From: Gammaproteobacteria bacterium
GTDB taxonomy: Bacteria > Pseudomonadota > Gammaproteobacteria > Pseudomonadales > Azotimanducaceae
Assembly (NCBI GenBank): GCA_018647445.1
Contig: JABGTE010000099.1
Location: 1-44,134, forward strand
DNA: 44,134 nt
Direction of reading: 5' to 3'
The translations under genes and the position numbers were made by a program. The number at the start of each line of letters is the position of its first letter. Within the stretch, counting starts at the first letter, position 1. Below are positions 41,420-44,134 of the stretch, in pieces. The notes below the pieces were generated by a model. It did no database searches and had not been told where the DNA came from. It saw nothing but the letters and a program-made list of their open reading frames with translations.

Positions 41420-41438
41420 GGCGTCCTTGAGTGACGCC
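41420..41438 (-). promoter_or_regulatory. 6-bp-stem hairpin (GGCGTC-ACTCAAG-GACGCC) over the gcvT Shine-Dalgarno; TATAAT-like element at 41441-41446
   Basis: Minus strand reads GGTTATAATTCGGCGTCACTCAAGGACGCCCTATG; arms are perfect complements and AAGGA spans loop and stem. Confidence 0.5.
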
Positions 41439-41516
41439 GAATTATAACCAGATTCAATCGGTCTTGCGCCGAAACTAAATCAGCTTCACGCGGAATTTTC
41501 TTCATGTCGGCAAGCG

Positions 41517-42695
41517 TTACAGATGGCCTGCTGCCGCCAAGCTGAGCGCTTGTTTCAAGCGAGGCTGATCCTGCAACCATCGCATGCCCGTGCTTCGAGC
41601 CAGTCTCAATAAAGGACTTGGGGGATCAAACACGCGTTTGAGCAGATCCGTCGCGGCGGTCATCCTTAAGTTGATAGGGCGTCGTTGCGCCTCGTAGCGC
41701 CGCAGCACCGCGCTTAATGGCCGTCTTTGATCGAGTCTAAGGTTTTCGATGACTTGTGAGAGGGCAGCAACATCTGCAAACCCTAAATTTAACCCTTGCC
41801 CAGCCAGTGGGTGAATACTATGAGCGGCATCACCCACTAAGACCGATCGACCTTTTGTGTAGCGGATCGCATGCTGCTGCTGGAGCGGGAACACGGCGCG
41901 CGCGCCGATCGCCGTCACGGGACCTAAAGGGCGAGCACTGTGCGCCGAAACCATGGCCGAAAATTCTTTGTCGCTGCAATGCAACTGCGCTTGCGCTTGG
42001 GTCGACGACCAAACGAGCACACTATGATTCGGCTCCGGTAACGGTAAAAAGGCCAATGGCCCCTCTGACGTAAAACTTTGCCGGGCAACGCCCTGATGGG
42101 GCAGGGCCGTTTCCGAAACGCACACCAACGCCGATTGATCATAGCGCCAGGCAACGCTTCGAATTCCCAGCAAGTCGCGCGTGCGTGATGCACTGCCATC
42201 CGCACCAATCAAAAGGGAACTTTCAATTGTCTCACCAGTCGTCAGCGTGATCGACACCGTCGCGTCATCCTGCTGAAGATCAACAATGCCAACTCCAAAC
42301 TGTTGCGTGAGCATATCGGCAATCGATGGCTGGCAGATCGCGTTGGATAATGCGTCCTGTAACCGATAATTTTCAAGGATATAACCTGCAGACGGCAGCG
42401 ACAGTTCGCCACTGCCATCACCGTCCCAAACCGTCATACCCGAAACAGAGCAACCGGCTTGATCAAAAAATGTCGGCTCAACTCCCAATTGAATGAGAAA
42501 GTCGACCGATACGGGATTGATGGCGCTTACCCTAGGAGAGCGATCAAGTCCCAAAACCTTGGTTGTTGTACTGGCACGCCTCGGCGCTGTTCCGTGATCA
42601 AAGATGAGGCCCTTTAATCCTTGGCGCGTTAACGCTAAGGCCGCCGAGAGTCCTACTAGGCCCGCGCCAGCAATGACAAAATCATATTGCGCCAT
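41517..42695 (-). CDS. UbiH/UbiF/VisC-type FAD-dependent hydroxylase (ubiquinone biosynthesis)
   Basis: YDFVIAGAGLVGLSAALAL (GxGxxG), GADGSASRTRDLLGI, VLVGDAAHSIHPLAGQGLNLGFADVAAL; between ygfB and gcv genes. Confidence 0.92.
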   Translation of the reverse strand: MAQYDFVIAGAGLVGLSAALALTRQGLKGLIFDHGTAPRRASTTTKVLGLDRSPRVSAINPVSVDFLIQLGVEPTFFDQAGCSVSGMTVWDGDGSGELSLPSAGYILENYRLQDALSNAICQPSIADMLTQQFGVGIVDLQQDDATVSITLTTGETIESSLLIGADGSASRTRDLLGIRSVAWRYDQSALVCVSETALPHQGVARQSFTSEGPLAFLPLPEPNHSVLVWSSTQAQAQLHCSDKEFSAMVSAHSARPLGPVTAIGARAVFPLQQQHAIRYTKGRSVLVGDAAHSIHPLAGQGLNLGFADVAALSQVIENLRLDQRRPLSAVLRRYEAQRRPINLRMTAATDLLKRVFDPPSPLLRLARSTGMRWLQDQPRLKQALSLAAAGHL

Positions 42696-42741
42696 GGGAA
42701 GGCTCCTGACCAACTGGGCAGCTCACAAGCTCGACTTCATG

Positions 42742-43290
42742 CTAGGCGGGCCTGCTTGGGCTGGGTTCCGCGTCCATCGCGATCGTCAAAACCACCACGC
42801 GAATATATTCAAGGATTTCCATAAAATCGCTTTCATTGTCTTCCGAATCCGGGACTGGGGCCAATGACCGAGCGATTGTGGCAAGATCTTCAAGCATTTC
42901 TCGAATATCGGGCTGCGCCAACAAGCCTTCGGCATGTTGCACCAAACCAAGGCCGTGTAAGAACCCGCTACACCAGCAGGTTAATTCCGAAAACCGCTCA
43001 TCCATTGGTGCATTGTCATCCGGCAAGAGCAGCGTCAAATCAAAGTCCGAGAACTCGTCTAAACTTTCGACCGCCGCCTGATGCAGCTCATCTGTTACCT
43101 GCATCAAATTTTCGCTGACGGATGTCAGCGCTAGCCAGACTGCAACGGTCTGTTGCGTGAGTTTTTTTGTGCGCCCATCAGACAGCGCGGCGTGCGCGAC
43201 GATTTGACCATGGAATTCTGCGGGCCCGCAATCACTGCCTGCGGCTTTCAATAAATCTGTAATAGTGTCGGTCACCGTAGATTGTCCCAA
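42742..43290 (-). CDS. ygfB: YgfB/YecA (UPF0149) family protein
   Basis: CWCSGFLHGLGL motif, acidic C-terminal half; divergent from the zapB-like/zapA pair. Confidence 0.85.
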   Translation of the reverse strand: MGQSTVTDTITDLLKAAGSDCGPAEFHGQIVAHAALSDGRTKKLTQQTVAVWLALTSVSENLMQVTDELHQAAVESLDEFSDFDLTLLLPDDNAPMDERFSELTCWCSGFLHGLGLVQHAEGLLAQPDIREMLEDLATIARSLAPVPDSEDNESDFMEILEYIRVVVLTIAMDAEPSPSRPA

Positions 43291-43415
43291 TATTAACGCC
43301 CCTATTGTATGAGAAAGTCTTGTCCCAGGCGAGGTTCAGCTATCACAGTGTCCGCTTTGAATTGACCTTAGTCCTAGCCGACCTATATATTAACGGATTC
43401 GCTAAGGAGCCGATT

Positions 43416-43613
43416 TTGAGCCCGACTGATCTGGAAACCAAACTCGACGAACTGACGCAACTCTGCGAGGCTTTGCTTTCGAAGCAACAACAGCTCAGTT
43501 CAGACAATCAACGTCTCACCCAGGAACGCGCCCAGCTTCTTGAACGGAATGTGGCTGTTAAAAGTAAAGTTGAAGGCATGATTCTTCGACTTAAATCTCT
43601 GGAGCAAGACTAA
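43416..43613 (+). CDS. ZapB-like / TIGR02449-type small coiled-coil protein, probable TTG start
   Basis: TTG at 43416 with TAAGGAG upstream: MSPTDLETKLDELTQLCEALLSKQQQLSSDNQRL...; immediately upstream of zapA. Confidence 0.75.
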   Translation: MSPTDLETKLDELTQLCEALLSKQQQLSSDNQRLTQERAQLLERNVAVKSKVEGMILRLKSLEQD

Positions 43614-43614
43614 A

Positions 43615-43935
43615 ATGGCGACGTCTGAAACCATAACCGTTTCGATTTTTGATAAAGACTACCAGGTCAGCTGCCCTGCCGATGAGGTCCAAGCCCTTAG
43701 AGATTCGGCTTTCTACCTAGATCAAAAGATGCGCGAGATTAAGAAATCAGGCAGCGTCCTCGGCTTAGATCGTCTTGCCGTCATGGCCGCATTGAACATT
43801 ACGAACGATTTCTTGTCCGTTGACCGAGAACATCAAAACTCACGACAATCGCTTGTGGATAGTGATGACGTGCTTAAACACAGCGAGCAGCGTGTTGACG
43901 CCTTGATCCAGACCTTAAAGGCCAGCAACCTCTAA
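43615..43935 (+). CDS. zapA: Cell division protein ZapA
   Basis: ITVSIFDKDYQVSCPADEVQALRDSAFYLDQKMREI; followed by 6S RNA as in many Gammaproteobacteria. Confidence 0.94.
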   Translation: MATSETITVSIFDKDYQVSCPADEVQALRDSAFYLDQKMREIKKSGSVLGLDRLAVMAALNITNDFLSVDREHQNSRQSLVDSDDVLKHSEQRVDALIQTLKASNL

Positions 43936-43980
43936 CCCGTATTGGCGGACAATCCGTCGCGCCTTTTATCCCTAGACTGT

Positions 43981-43986
43981 TATACT
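43981..43986 (+). promoter_or_regulatory. Putative -10 box (TATACT) for 6S RNA
   Basis: TATACT about 7 nt before the predicted 6S 5' end; -35 weak. Confidence 0.5.
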
Positions 43987-43992
43987 AATCGA

Positions 43993-44134
43993 GCGCCCTG
44001 GGTTGTTTGCCAGTCGATATGTCCTCGACCCTTTAAGCGACCGCTAGGGGGTCTTTTTTCGATACTTGTGCGCATATCCGTTTTGCGGGGAGCCTTCGGG
44101 TCGTTGGAGACCACCGTCTTGAACCGCAGGGTTC
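43993..44134 (+). ncRNA. ssrS: 6S RNA (partial; 3' end beyond window)
   Basis: Position directly after zapA; CCCTGGGTTGTTTGCCAGTCGATATGTCCTCGACC 5' region and CCACCGTCTTGAACCGCAGGGTTC 3' region resemble gammaproteobacterial 6S RNA. Confidence 0.82.

Noticed and set aside
41418-41516. Glycine riboswitch upstream of gcvT
   Set aside because: Only about 100 nt between the ubiH-like stop and the gcvT start, too short for a tandem glycine riboswitch and lacking its conserved core; only a simple SD hairpin is visible.
1-44134. CRISPR arrays, IS elements, prophage, tRNA and rRNA genes
   Set aside because: No regularly spaced repeats, transposase/integrase motifs, cloverleaf or rRNA sequence seen; the short arrays found (2233-2283 and the hairpin at 23966) do not fit these classes.

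Overview
The window is a very compact stretch of gammaproteobacterial chromosome, probably a marine or Oceanospirillales-like lineage (inference). It holds about 37 genes in conserved housekeeping neighbourhoods: (hflK)-hflX-hfq-miaA-mutL-amiB-tsaE-nnrD | queG | orn | psd | epmA-efp | serB / ahpA-like | parC-parE | DUF1249 | arsC-like | waaA | FAS1 lipoprotein | lpxL-like | GspE/PilB-like ATPase | argA | hemE | class III cyclase | fabV-lgt / TANGO2-NRDE | ptsP-rppH / HAD phosphatase | gcvPB-gcvPA-gcvH-gcvT-ubiH-like | ygfB / zapB-like-zapA-6S RNA (partial at the window end). I found no CRISPR array, IS element, phage, tRNA or rRNA. I found no convincing new multigene defence or biosynthetic system. 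The most notable signals are: (1) an Hfq with the near-invariant proximal-pore His57 replaced by Ser, plus Y25F; (2) a membrane class III nucleotidyl cyclase in which the adenine-selecting and transition-state positions (canonical D-x-x-N) read R-A-V-H; (3) a sparse 2.6 kb island between waaA and lpxL with a four-FAS1 lipoprotein of ABAB architecture, a CRP/FNR-like palindrome 16 nt upstream of its ATG, and a perfect 10-bp hairpin downstream; (4) a 3 x 17 bp tandem repeat carrying the miaA stop codon; (5) repeated tail-to-tail genes sharing stop codons through CTAA/TTAA; (6) a hairpin over the gcvT Shine-Dalgarno with a TATAAT just upstream.
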